A stretch of 63,227 bases of DNA, from assembly GCF_900129125.1 (NCBI RefSeq), contig NZ_FQVJ01000023.1:1-63227 (forward strand), written 5' to 3'. Both the position numbers and the translations under genes were made by a program. Positions within the stretch are counted from its first letter, which is position 1; every line of letters starts with the position of its first letter. The notes beneath the pieces are model-generated. The model was not told where the DNA came from and searched no databases. It saw only the letters and a program-made list of their open reading frames with translations. The DNA is from Acidocella aminolytica 101 = DSM 11237. GTDB taxonomy: Bacteria > Pseudomonadota > Alphaproteobacteria > Acetobacterales > Acetobacteraceae. Positions 34,620 through 43,370 of the stretch are shown one piece after another.

Positions 34620-34898
34620 TTACTTCAAATAGGTGCGGACGACTTCGAGCAGTTGCTCGGCCGCGTCTTCGTTCAGGGCGCCGGGGTGTTTTTCGGCATC
34701 CACGAGATGGGTGAGGACATGGTCCTCGACTATCTGCGCCATCAGCCCGGCTGTGGCGCCGCGCATGCCGGCGAGCAGGTGCATCACCTTCTCGCAACTG
34801 GCCTCGCTCTCCAGCGCGCGCTCGATGGCTTCAACCTGGCCACGGATGCGGCGCACGCGCGCCAGCAGGCGCTGTTTGTCACGGACGGTATGGGTCAT
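34620..34898 (-). CDS. dmeR: RcnR/DmeR-family nickel/cobalt-sensing repressor
   Basis: This 92-residue all-helical repressor carries His3, Cys35, His60 and His64, the exact set of Ni/Co ligands in RcnR. It lacks the Cys-His-Cys copper pattern of the CsoR protein at 7137-7412, so the two paralogues in this window clearly sense different metals. The start at 34898 is fixed by His3 numbering. It leads the dmeRF unit and is divergent from a short CDF gene across a C-tract operator. Confidence 0.88.
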   Translation of the reverse strand: MTHTVRDKQRLLARVRRIRGQVEAIERALESEASCEKVMHLLAGMRGATAGLMAQIVEDHVLTHLVDAEKHPGALNEDAAEQLLEVVRTYLK

Positions 34899-34913
34899 GC
34901 CGGTTGTATAGTC

Positions 34914-34923
34914 TACCCCCCTA
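34914..34923. promoter_or_regulatory. RcnR/DmeR-type operator
   Basis: TA-CCCCCC-TA lies 15 bp before dmeR and 46 bp before the divergent CDF gene. An uninterrupted run of six C (G on the other strand) flanked by TA is the core of RcnR sites (TACT-G6-N-AGTA). It could serve both directions. Confidence 0.65.
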
Positions 34924-34968
34924 TGCCATGGAAGACGCGCAACGAGACTGTGCCAGAGAGGATCAAGC

Positions 34969-35565
34969 TTGAGCGAGGCCGCCAAAAATTCAACTTTCCG
35001 CCGTGCGGTCTTCTGGGCAGGCACGTTCAACCTCGCCTATTTCGGCATCGAGTTCGCCGTGGCGCTGGCCATTGGCTCGGTCTCGCTCTTCGCCGACAGC
35101 ATCGACTTCCTTGAGGACGCCTCGGTCAACCTGCTTATCATGCTGGCGCTGGGCTGGGGCCTGAAGCAGCGGGCGCGGCTGGGCATGGCGCTGGCCGGCA
35201 TCCTGCTGGTGCCCGGCCTCGCCACACTCTGGATGGCCTGGCAGAAATTCCTCCACCCCGTGCCGCCTTCGCCCTTGCTGCTCTCGGCCACGGCCGCTGG
35301 GGCGATGCTGATCAACGCCACCTGCGCGCTCATGTTGGCGCGTCACCGCGCGCATGGTGGCAGTCTCGCCAAGGCCGCCTACCTCTCCGCCCGCAACGAC
35401 GTGCTGGCCAACATCGCCATCATCCTCACAGGTATGGTCACAGCCTCCTTCTGGCGCTCGGCCTGGCCCGACCTGCTGGTCGGCCTCGGCATCGCCATCA
35501 TCAATGCGGATGCTGCCCGTGAGGTGTGGTCCGCCGCCCGCGAGGAGCACAGCGCGGCGGCGTAG
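34969..35565 (+). CDS. Short CDF-like cation transporter
   Basis: This 198-residue membrane protein is made almost only of the CDF transmembrane domain, with five or six helices. Helix 2 has LFADSIDFLEDASVN, a CDF-type metal site with Asp in place of His, and a second acidic pair is in YLSARNDVLANIAII. It lacks the cytosolic C-terminal domain. A TTG start at 34969 with GAGAGGA upstream fits best. Divergent placement from dmeR suggests shared metal control. The gap 35566-35841 holds nothing recognisable. Confidence 0.75.
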   Translation: MSEAAKNSTFRRAVFWAGTFNLAYFGIEFAVALAIGSVSLFADSIDFLEDASVNLLIMLALGWGLKQRARLGMALAGILLVPGLATLWMAWQKFLHPVPPSPLLLSATAAGAMLINATCALMLARHRAHGGSLAKAAYLSARNDVLANIAIILTGMVTASFWRSAWPDLLVGLGIAIINADAAREVWSAAREEHSAAA

Positions 35566-35841
35566 GGCACGCGGTTGGCTGCCTGCCGAGGGCGAATGGC
35601 TGACCGTCAAGTTCATCAATACCGGAGCGACGAACGTTGTATTCAGGCGAACCACGACCGGCCGCCCTTGGTCTGGCGGTTCGGGCCTACCCTTTGTCTC
35701 CCGCCGTGGCCTCCCGTCACCCTCCATCACCGTTGCACGCCCGAGGGAATTGTGAGGGGAAGTTGCCGGAAAGCGGACGGAGCTAGCTGCTTCGACGCTG
35801 GGGGGATATGCTTGCCGAGACCTGCTTTCGCAGAAGGGATC

Positions 35842-36513
35842 ATGCAGCTTCTACTGGCCGAGGACGAACGGAAAACGGTCGACTACCTCACTAAGGGGTT
35901 GCGTGAGGACGGCCATGCCGTGGATGCTGTGTGTGATGGCGCGGATGCGCTGGCCCTGGCTTTGGCGAGGGAGTTCGACGCGATTATCTTAGACGTGATG
36001 ATGCCCGGCCTCGATGGCTGGGAGGTGCTCAAACGTCTGCGTGCCGCCGGGCGGCCCACGCCGGTGCTGTTCCTGACCGCGCGAGATCATGTGGAGGACC
36101 GGGTGCGCGGCTTTGATCTCGGCGCCAATGATTATCTCATCAAGCCCTTCGCCTTCGCGGAATTGCTGGCCCGGCTGCGTAATCTGGCGCGTCTGCCCAA
36201 GGCGGTACCCGGCTCCAGCCTGATGACCGTGGGGGATCTGGAGATCGACACGCTGCGCCACCGTGTCAGCCGTGCCGGCATGGTGCTGCACCTTACCTCA
36301 AAGGAATATGCGCTGCTGCTGTTGCTGGCGCGCAACCAGGGGCGTGTGCTCTCGCGTACTCTCATCGCCGAGGCAATCTGGGGCCTGTTCCACGACCAGC
36401 AAGCCAATGCGGTGGACGCGCTGGTCCGCCGCCTACGCGCCAAGCTCGACACGCCCTTTGAAACGGCCTTGCTGCACACAATCCGCGGCACGGGCTATGT
36501 GCTGGATATATGA
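35842..36513 (+). CDS. Heavy-metal-type response regulator (CusR/CopR class)
   Basis: This 223-residue OmpR-type regulator has a receiver with phospho-acceptor Asp51 (IILDVMMPGLDG) and Lys in LIKPFAF, and a winged helix with LTSKEYALLLLLARNQGRVLSR and NAVDALVRRLRAKLD. The start MQLLLAEDERKT is preferred over longer open codons. It overlaps the sensor kinase by 4 nt and is followed by the RND efflux genes, which it probably activates. Confidence 0.88.
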   Translation: MQLLLAEDERKTVDYLTKGLREDGHAVDAVCDGADALALALAREFDAIILDVMMPGLDGWEVLKRLRAAGRPTPVLFLTARDHVEDRVRGFDLGANDYLIKPFAFAELLARLRNLARLPKAVPGSSLMTVGDLEIDTLRHRVSRAGMVLHLTSKEYALLLLLARNQGRVLSRTLIAEAIWGLFHDQQANAVDALVRRLRAKLDTPFETALLHTIRGTGYVLDI

Positions 36514-37916
36514 TGCGCTGCTTCCTCCGCCCTGCCTCCATCAGCGGGCGCTTGGCCTTGCTCTACACGCTGGGGGCGCTGTTGGCGGTGGGGTTGTTCG
36601 CGCTGCTTGCAAACTGGAAGCTTGAGGCGAATTTCACTGTCGCGCATCGGGATTTTCTCCAGGCCAAGGTCGCGGAGTTTCAGGATGATCTGAATGATGG
36701 CGGCGGCGAGCCAAGCCTGCTCATCAATGAAATCTTGAAGGAAACTGACGGCGCGCGCCTGCGCGCCTACGAAGCGAGGGTGCTGGTGGCGGGTAAGCAG
36801 GCGGGTGAAACGCCAGGCATGGCCACCATGCTGCCCGCGCGCTTATTTCCCGCCGTGCGTGGGGTGCAGAATCTAACACTCACCCGCTACCAAACCGGCA
36901 ACACCTCCTGGCTGCTCACCAGCCTGCCCTTGCAAGGGTCACAGGGTCTGGTGCTGCAAATCGGGCTTGACGTTACGCGGGACAATGCACTGCTAACGGA
37001 TTTTCACCGCGCTCTGGCCGTGTTCTTCCTGCTGATGGTGCCGCTTTTGCTGGGGGCCGGACGGCTGGCCGCCGCCCATGCGCTGGCGCCGCTGGCGCGC
37101 ATCGCCAAGGTGGCGCAGAGCATTACCCCTGCCCAACTTTCCCGGCGCATTCCGCAGGACCCGCCATGGCCGCGCGAGCTAACTGGCCTAGTGCAAGTGT
37201 TCAACCAGATGCTGGATAATCTTGAAACCAGCTTCGAGCGTCTCTCCCGTTTCTCGGCGGATATCGCGCATGAGCTGCGCACTCCGCTCTCCAATCTCAC
37301 CGGGAGTCTGGAGGTCTGCCTCACCCGCCCCCGTGACGAGGCGGAATACCGCGCCGCCATCGCTTCCGCGCTGGAGGATAGCCAGCGCTTGACCGGGTTG
37401 ATCGAGAATCTGCTGTTTCTGGCCCGGGTGGAGAACCCCAGCCACGCGCTGCGGCATGAGCGTTGCGAGGCCGGAGATATCTGCGCCTGGGTGGTAGCGC
37501 AATATGAGGCTCAATCCCGTCCCAAGGGTTTGCGCCTGCGCATTGAGGAAGCTGCCACGCTCTATGCGGATACGCTGCTGCTCCGCCAGGCGTTGGGCAA
37601 TGTGCTGGCCAACGCCGTGCGCCATGCGCCACCGGGCTCGGAGATTGTGCTGGCCATTTCGGGCAGCCCGGCCAGCGGCGTGGAAATCTCTGTTTCCGAC
37701 CAGGGGCCGGGCATCACGCCTGAGCATCTGCCCCGGCTGTTTGATCGCTTCTACCAGACCGACCCGGCGCGGGGCCACAAGGCAACGCAAGGCTCAGGGC
37801 TGGGGCTGTCTATCGTGCGTTCGATCATGGAACTGCATGGCGGGCGGGTGACGATCGAGAGCGTGCCAAGGCAGGGAACACGCGTGAACCTGCATTTTCC
37901 GCCCATGGAGGCCTGA
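36510..37916 (+). CDS. Sensor histidine kinase (CusS-like)
   Basis: This 468-residue membrane kinase has helices at about 15-33 and 163-185 that flank a periplasmic sensor of about 130 residues. A HAMP-like linker precedes FSADIAHELRTPLSNLTG with the phospho-His at about 253, and the ATPase has NVLANAVRHAP, DQGPGITPEHLPRLFDRFYQ and GSGLGLSIV. The sensor has no obvious Cys/His metal site, so the signal could be a metal, an envelope stress or another compound. It is coupled to the regulator. Confidence 0.87.
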   Translation: MMRCFLRPASISGRLALLYTLGALLAVGLFALLANWKLEANFTVAHRDFLQAKVAEFQDDLNDGGGEPSLLINEILKETDGARLRAYEARVLVAGKQAGETPGMATMLPARLFPAVRGVQNLTLTRYQTGNTSWLLTSLPLQGSQGLVLQIGLDVTRDNALLTDFHRALAVFFLLMVPLLLGAGRLAAAHALAPLARIAKVAQSITPAQLSRRIPQDPPWPRELTGLVQVFNQMLDNLETSFERLSRFSADIAHELRTPLSNLTGSLEVCLTRPRDEAEYRAAIASALEDSQRLTGLIENLLFLARVENPSHALRHERCEAGDICAWVVAQYEAQSRPKGLRLRIEEAATLYADTLLLRQALGNVLANAVRHAPPGSEIVLAISGSPASGVEISVSDQGPGITPEHLPRLFDRFYQTDPARGHKATQGSGLGLSIVRSIMELHGGRVTIESVPRQGTRVNLHFPPMEA

Positions 37917-37917
37917 A

Positions 37918-37935
37918 AATGATAAAATTATCATT
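37918..37935. promoter_or_regulatory. AT-rich palindrome between the kinase and RND operon
   Basis: AATGATAA-AA-TTATCATT has perfect 8-bp arms. It begins directly behind the kinase stop and 45 bp before the membrane-fusion gene. The sequence partly resembles Fur-type boxes (GATAATGATAATCATTATC). It may give the efflux genes their own control point. Confidence 0.5.
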
Positions 37936-37979
37936 GAAATAGCGCCGTTCTGCCCGGCGGGCGCGCTTATCAAGGCTGG

Positions 37980-38957
37980 ATGATTCGACGCTCAAGATCT
38001 ACGCGGCCATTCTGGCTCATGCTGGCCGCGTTGGTCCTTACCGCGCAGGCTCCATCCGGCTGGGTAACGGTGCGGACCACCCAGCAGGCGCCCATCCTCT
38101 CCGGCTTCGCGGCCGTGCAGCCGGGCACGCCCGTCACCATTGCCGCCCTGCAACCAGGCGTGCTCACCAGCCTCTCTATCACGCCGGGTGAGACCGTGCA
38201 GCCGGGCCAGACCATAGGGTTACTTGGCGGGCCGCAGATCGCGGCGGCGCTGGCCACGGCGCAAGGGGCCAGCAATGCCGCCAATACCAACCTGGCCGCC
38301 GAGCGCGGTAAATTCGCGGATCATCTCTCCACGAAAGCCGCGGTGGCGCAGGCCGAGGCGGCGGCGAAAGCGGCGCGGGCTGATCTATCGGCACTGCGGG
38401 CGGCATCCAGCCTGCAAAGCCCGGTGGCTGGGCAGGTGCAAAGTCTCACCGCCGGGCCGGGGGCATCGCTCCAGCCGGGCCAGGCCATAGCGGTGGTGCA
38501 GCCCGCTGCCGGAGCGTGGGTGAAGGCCGTGCTTTTTGGCTCGCAGGCGGCCAGGCTTTCTCCCGGCATGGCGGCACGGTTTATCCCCGCCGATGGCGCG
38601 CCTGCAGTGTCCGTTACGCTGCGCGGCGTTCAGGGCACGCAGCCCGATGGTGGGCTGGTGCTGGCCTTCTCGGGCACTGGCTTGCAGCCGGGCGAAGCGG
38701 GCACGCTCAGTCTCTCCTTGTCACCCCGCCCGGTGCTGCTAGTGCCCAGCGAAGCGCTGGTGCTGGATGACGGGCGCTGGTGGGTGATGCTGCATGACGC
38801 AAAAGGGGACCACGCCGTGCAGGTGGTGCCAGGCGAGGCGGAGGGCGCGCAAACCCCCATCCTTTCCGGCTTGGCCGCTGGAGACCAGGTGATCGTCCAG
38901 GATGCGGCACTGCTCTACCATCGGGGTATCGCTGCCCAATATCAGCCGCCGGATTAA
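37980..38957 (+). CDS. RND periplasmic adaptor (HlyD-like membrane-fusion protein)
   Basis: This 325-residue protein joins the RND pump to the outer-membrane channel. It has an N-terminal signal/anchor (about 10-28), a lipoyl-like half motif (LQPGVLTSLSITPGETVQPGQTI region, 60-82), a short Ala-rich coiled-coil hairpin (about 95-140), the second lipoyl half (SLQSPVAGQVQSLTAGPGASL) and beta-barrel domains. It is shorter than CusB/CzcB and has no Met- or His-rich metal-binding extension. It is 3 nt from the RND gene. Confidence 0.82.
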   Translation: MIRRSRSTRPFWLMLAALVLTAQAPSGWVTVRTTQQAPILSGFAAVQPGTPVTIAALQPGVLTSLSITPGETVQPGQTIGLLGGPQIAAALATAQGASNAANTNLAAERGKFADHLSTKAAVAQAEAAAKAARADLSALRAASSLQSPVAGQVQSLTAGPGASLQPGQAIAVVQPAAGAWVKAVLFGSQAARLSPGMAARFIPADGAPAVSVTLRGVQGTQPDGGLVLAFSGTGLQPGEAGTLSLSLSPRPVLLVPSEALVLDDGRWWVMLHDAKGDHAVQVVPGEAEGAQTPILSGLAAGDQVIVQDAALLYHRGIAAQYQPPD

Positions 38958-38960
38958 GCC

Positions 38961-41900
38961 ATGCCAGCAGCTTTGCTCCGCCTGCTTGGCCGCCCGGCTT
39001 TGTGGCTGATGATCTATGCCGCTCTGCTCGGTTACGGGTTGTTTGCCCTGTTCAATATCCCGGAAGAGGTACTGCCCGCCTTCAACTATCCCGAGGTGAG
39101 TGTGACGGTGCATCTGCCCGGCACCACCGCCACGGATATGGAGGCAATGGTGGCCACCCCGCTGGAGGGCGTGCTGCTCGGCCTGCCGGGGGTCTCGAAT
39201 GTCCGCAGCACCATCAGCGACGGGCTGGTGGAGACCGATCTGCGTTTTGCCGACACCACCAGCGCACAGGCGGATTTGCAGGCGGTGAATGGCGCCATCG
39301 AGCGCGCCCAGACCAGCCTGCCGCCCGGCGTACAGCCTTTCACGCAGATCATGGGCAACGCCATCAACGAGCTGGCGGATTACGCCGTGCGCTTTGCTCC
39401 CGGCACATCGCAGGCAGAGGCGGCGCGGGCGGTGGCTATGCAACTGGCCCCGGCCTTGCGCGCGGTGCCGGGGGTGCAGCTTGTCACCACCGCCGGGCTG
39501 GGGGGCGAGGCGCTCTGGGTGCAGCCTAACCTACCCGCCATGGAACAGGCTGGGATTTCCGTGCAGGCTTTGCAACAGGCGCTGGCCGGACAGGCCATGC
39601 TAGTGCCGGGCGGCTCTCTCAGCCTCGGCCACACGGATTCCCTTATCACCTTCGGCAACGCCCCAACTGCCGGCGCGCTGGCGCAAGTGCCGGTGATGGG
39701 GCCGCACGGGCCAATCCCACTCGGCACCCTGGCGCGCATTGTTCACAGCACAGAGCCGGTGCATCAGCGCGAGTTGCTGGACGGCGAGCCCGCCATCGCG
39801 CTTACCATCTTCAAGCAACAGGGCGCTTCCACACTGCCCGTTACCCGGGCGTTATCTTCGGCCATTCAATCCGTACCAATGCCGCCCGGCGTATCGGTTG
39901 TGCCGATTTACGATCAAGGTCATCTGGTGGGCGCGACGAGCGATGATCTGCGCCGCAATCTGCTGATCGGCGGCGTGCTGGCCATTGCCGGGCTACTCGC
40001 CGTGTTGGGGGTGAGCAGCGGCGCCTGGCTGCTGGCGCTGTCCCTCCCGGCCTCGCTGCTGCTGGGCATCGCCGGGCTGTACGCAACCGGGCAGAGTCTC
40101 AACCTGCTTACCTTTGGCGCCATCATCGTCGCTCTCGGGCTGGTGGCGGATGATTCCATCATCGTGCTGGAGAGCATTTTTCATCGCTGGGAAGCTGGTG
40201 ATGACACCTGGCCCGGCATCTGGCGGGGCCTGCGGGAGATCATGGCGCCGGATATCATCGGCACGCTCACCACCATTCTGGTCTTCGTGCCGCTGCTGTT
40301 CACCGGCGGGCTGGCGGGGCTGTTCTGTGTGCCTTTCGCGCTGGGCATGATTTTCTCGCTCGGCGCGTCGCTGCTGGTCTCGCTCACGCTGATCCCGCTG
40401 GGCCTCGGGCTGCTGCCCCGCCATGCCGTACGCCCGCCGCGTGTAGCCAATGCGTTGCTCCTGCGGTTGATGGGCTGGAACCGTCATCTATTCCGCCTCG
40501 CCTTGGCCTATCCCAAACGCGCCGTGCTTACCTGCGGGGCGCTGCTGCTGCTCAGCCTGGGGGCGATGAGCCTGGTTTCGGTGAATGTGCTGCCGCTGCC
40601 GAATGAGGGCGTGCTACTGGAATCCTTTACCCTCGCCCCCGGTACCTCACTGGCGGATACGGATGCGCTGATGCGCCGCCTCTCCGCCCGGCTGGCGAAA
40701 GATCCGGCGGTAGAGCATGTGCTGGCGCGTATCGGCTCGGCCGCTGACTCCACTTATACGGAGCCCGCCTATGCCGGAGAGATCACCATTTGCCTCAAGC
40801 CAGGTGCTGGCGGTGCCAGCCTGGACGCCATCGCCGCCCGGGTGCAGGCCGAGACGCAATTCCCCTCGCTGCAAACCGGCATCGACACGCCAACCATCGA
40901 GCGGCTGGGCGAGAGCCTGAACGGCCTGCCGCAGCCCTTCGCGCTGGATTTGTACGGCGACAATCTCAGCCAGATGACGGAAACCGCCCAAGCGATCGCG
41001 CAACGGCTGAGCCGGGTGCCAGGACTGAGCGATTTGTTCAACGACGAGGGCTACCCTGAAACGCAGTTGCGCATCACCCCGCGCCCGGCCGCGCTCGCGG
41101 CGGCGGGGATGACCCCGGCAGGCTTAAGCGGAGAGGTCTCCGCCCTGATGGCCGGGCAGATTGCGGCCGAGCTGCCGGATGGTGCCGCGCCGTTGCCGCT
41201 TTATCTGCGCCTGCCGGATGCGCATCTGCTCTCACTGGCCCAACTCGACGCCCTGCCGGTGGGGCCGGGCAGTGCCACGCCGCTGGGCGCGCTGGCGGAT
41301 ATTTCGCTCGTCACCAGCCCCAACCAGTTCATGCATATAGACGGCGCGCGGGCGCTGGAAATTCTCGCCACCCCCACCACCGCGCCCAATCTCGCGATCG
41401 CTCAGGCGAAGCACGCTTTGGCCGGGCTGAAGTTGCCACCGGGCGAGCGGATCGCTTTCGGTGGCCTCTACCCGATGCTGGAGCACGCCGCCTTGGGGTT
41501 GGGGATTGCCGCCATCGCTGCCATCGCATCGCTGGCCTGGGTGCTGTTTTTGCGCTTCTCCGGCCGGCGCGTGCCGCTCTTGCTCCTCGCGCAAATCCCG
41601 CTGGCGATGACCGGCGGCGGGCTGGCGCTGGCGGTGAGCGGGCTGGGGCTGAACGGCATCGGGTTGATCGGCTTCCTGGCCTTGGCCGGAGTCAGCCTGA
41701 ACCATGGCGTGGTGCTGTTGGACCGCGCCCAGCGCAACGAGACCGAGGGCATGAGCCCGGAAGAGGCCATCGACGAGGCGTTGAATGTGCGTTTCCGGCC
41801 CATCTTCCTCACCACCGCCGTGGCGATTCTGGGCATGCTGCCCACCGCCTTGGGATTTGGCACAGGCGCCGCGCCTGAGCAGGGGCTGGCGGTGGTCATC

Positions 41901-41999
41901 GGCGGTGGTATTCTCTGGAGCGCGCTGCTCTGCACCAACCTGCTGCCGGCGCTTTATCTGGCTGGGCGCGGCGAGCGGAAGCCGGAGAACCAGCCATGA
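38961..41999 (+). CDS. RND efflux transporter permease
   Basis: This 1012-residue proton-driven inner-membrane pump has twelve helices. Helix 4 reads LGLVADDSIIVLESI, with the Asp pair typical of drug/hydrophobe (HAE) pumps, whereas metal (HME) pumps read DFG...DG..V..EN. Helix 10 reads LAGVSLNHGVVLLDRA, where AcrB has the essential Lys940; Asn stands there instead, which is closer to HME members. The substrate class is therefore unclear. It overlaps the outer-membrane gene by 4 nt. Confidence 0.85.
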   Translation: MPAALLRLLGRPALWLMIYAALLGYGLFALFNIPEEVLPAFNYPEVSVTVHLPGTTATDMEAMVATPLEGVLLGLPGVSNVRSTISDGLVETDLRFADTTSAQADLQAVNGAIERAQTSLPPGVQPFTQIMGNAINELADYAVRFAPGTSQAEAARAVAMQLAPALRAVPGVQLVTTAGLGGEALWVQPNLPAMEQAGISVQALQQALAGQAMLVPGGSLSLGHTDSLITFGNAPTAGALAQVPVMGPHGPIPLGTLARIVHSTEPVHQRELLDGEPAIALTIFKQQGASTLPVTRALSSAIQSVPMPPGVSVVPIYDQGHLVGATSDDLRRNLLIGGVLAIAGLLAVLGVSSGAWLLALSLPASLLLGIAGLYATGQSLNLLTFGAIIVALGLVADDSIIVLESIFHRWEAGDDTWPGIWRGLREIMAPDIIGTLTTILVFVPLLFTGGLAGLFCVPFALGMIFSLGASLLVSLTLIPLGLGLLPRHAVRPPRVANALLLRLMGWNRHLFRLALAYPKRAVLTCGALLLLSLGAMSLVSVNVLPLPNEGVLLESFTLAPGTSLADTDALMRRLSARLAKDPAVEHVLARIGSAADSTYTEPAYAGEITICLKPGAGGASLDAIAARVQAETQFPSLQTGIDTPTIERLGESLNGLPQPFALDLYGDNLSQMTETAQAIAQRLSRVPGLSDLFNDEGYPETQLRITPRPAALAAAGMTPAGLSGEVSALMAGQIAAELPDGAAPLPLYLRLPDAHLLSLAQLDALPVGPGSATPLGALADISLVTSPNQFMHIDGARALEILATPTTAPNLAIAQAKHALAGLKLPPGERIAFGGLYPMLEHAALGLGIAAIAAIASLAWVLFLRFSGRRVPLLLLAQIPLAMTGGGLALAVSGLGLNGIGLIGFLALAGVSLNHGVVLLDRAQRNETEGMSPEEAIDEALNVRFRPIFLTTAVAILGMLPTALGFGTGAAPEQGLAVVIGGGILWSALLCTNLLPALYLAGRGERKPENQP

Positions 42000-43279
42000 A
42001 GCGTGCTTTTGTGCTGGTCTTGGCCGGGCTTTCCAGCTGCGCCACCTATCATTCCGCTCCTTTGCCAGGCATGGAGCCAGTTGTGGCCCCGCTGCCCGCC
42101 ACAAAGCCCTTAACATTGACGCAGCTTGCCGCCCTGGCCGTGCGGCGAGACCCGGACCTGACAGCCACACGGGCACAAGCCGGCATTGCCCAGACGGAAT
42201 TATTGGCGGCCGGAACGCCGCCCAATCCCTCGCTTTCCATTGGGTTCGAGGCGCTGCTGGGCGGCCCAGCCTCCATGTCTTCCATTGCCGGCAGTCTGGT
42301 GGAAGATGTCTCGCCGCTCATCACCCGCTCAGCCAACGTAAATGCCGCCAAGGCGCATCTGCTGCAGGTGAATGCGGGCATTCTCTGGCAGGAATGGCAG
42401 GTGGCGGCACAGGCGGAGCAGCTTGGCGTGACTTTGACCGGCGAGGCCGCCGATTTGGCGAGCCTGCACAGCGATGATCAGGCGCTGACAGCGCTGGAGC
42501 AGGATGTGCAGGCACAGACGGCGGCGGGTAATCTCACCCAGCAGGATGTGTCCGCCACGCAGATCGCGCTGGCCACGCTCCGCACCGCGCTCAATAGCGA
42601 GGAACAAGCCCAGGCGCGGGATGAAGCGCAGCTCGACGCGCTATTGGCGCTGTCGCCCGGCACCCCGATAGCATTGGCGCCGATCGATGTGGCGCAAATT
42701 CCCCCAGGGCTTCAGCAACAGGCATTGGCGACCTTGCCGCAGCGCCGGCCGGACCTGCTGGCCCTGCGCTATGGCTATACCGAAGCTGACGAAAAACTCC
42801 GCGCTGCGATCCGCGGCCAGTTCCTGCCCATCAGCCTCGGCGCGCAAGGCGGGCGCGATACATCAGGCGTGACCAGCGCCGGACCACAGGTTACGTTGTC
42901 TTTGCCCTTGTTCAACCGCAACCGCCCGGCGATCCAAACTGACGAAGCCACGCGCACCGCCCTGCGCGCGCAATATGCGGCGAGTCTGGCCGCAGCCCGG
43001 AACGGCGCCGAAGCGCTGGGGCAAAGCATAACCATGCTGCAACATCAGAGCGCGCAGGCGGATCAAGCCGCCGCGCAGGCAGCCGCCATCGCCGAGGATG
43101 CCCGCCATAGCTTTTTCGCAGGAGGGCTGGATGCCAGCGCGGAGACCGATCTCATCACTGCTGCAGGCGACCGTCGGCGTGAGGCGATCCAACTGCGCAC
43201 GCAGCTGCAAACAGCCGAAGTTTCTCTGGCCACGCTGCTGGGGCTCGGTTTGCCCGTTCATGGCCGAGCGACTCGCTAA
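41996..43279 (+). CDS. Outer-membrane efflux lipoprotein (TolC/OMF family)
   Basis: This 427-residue channel has a lipobox (LAGLSSC, Cys at about 15). Two outer-membrane efflux repeats follow, with LAALAVRRDPDLTATRAQAGIA and LPQRRPDLLALRYGYTEADEKLRAAIRGQFLP, the usual NPxL and RPD positions. Long Ala/Gln-rich helices form the periplasmic tunnel. It completes the tripartite pump with the two genes upstream. Confidence 0.87.
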   Translation: MKRAFVLVLAGLSSCATYHSAPLPGMEPVVAPLPATKPLTLTQLAALAVRRDPDLTATRAQAGIAQTELLAAGTPPNPSLSIGFEALLGGPASMSSIAGSLVEDVSPLITRSANVNAAKAHLLQVNAGILWQEWQVAAQAEQLGVTLTGEAADLASLHSDDQALTALEQDVQAQTAAGNLTQQDVSATQIALATLRTALNSEEQAQARDEAQLDALLALSPGTPIALAPIDVAQIPPGLQQQALATLPQRRPDLLALRYGYTEADEKLRAAIRGQFLPISLGAQGGRDTSGVTSAGPQVTLSLPLFNRNRPAIQTDEATRTALRAQYAASLAAARNGAEALGQSITMLQHQSAQADQAAAQAAAIAEDARHSFFAGGLDASAETDLITAAGDRRREAIQLRTQLQTAEVSLATLLGLGLPVHGRATR

Positions 43280-43370
43280 CCCGCTACCCGAAGCGCAAGT
43301 ATCCCGACATTGCAGGGCCATGCGCCCTTTGCGATGCTGTGCAAAGCCATTTTCGGGAGAGGGTTCTGAA

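Noticed and set aside
35566-35841. N-terminal extension of the response regulator or a separate gene
   Set aside because: The upstream codons lack any receiver-domain similarity; MQLLLAEDE at 35842 is the natural start.
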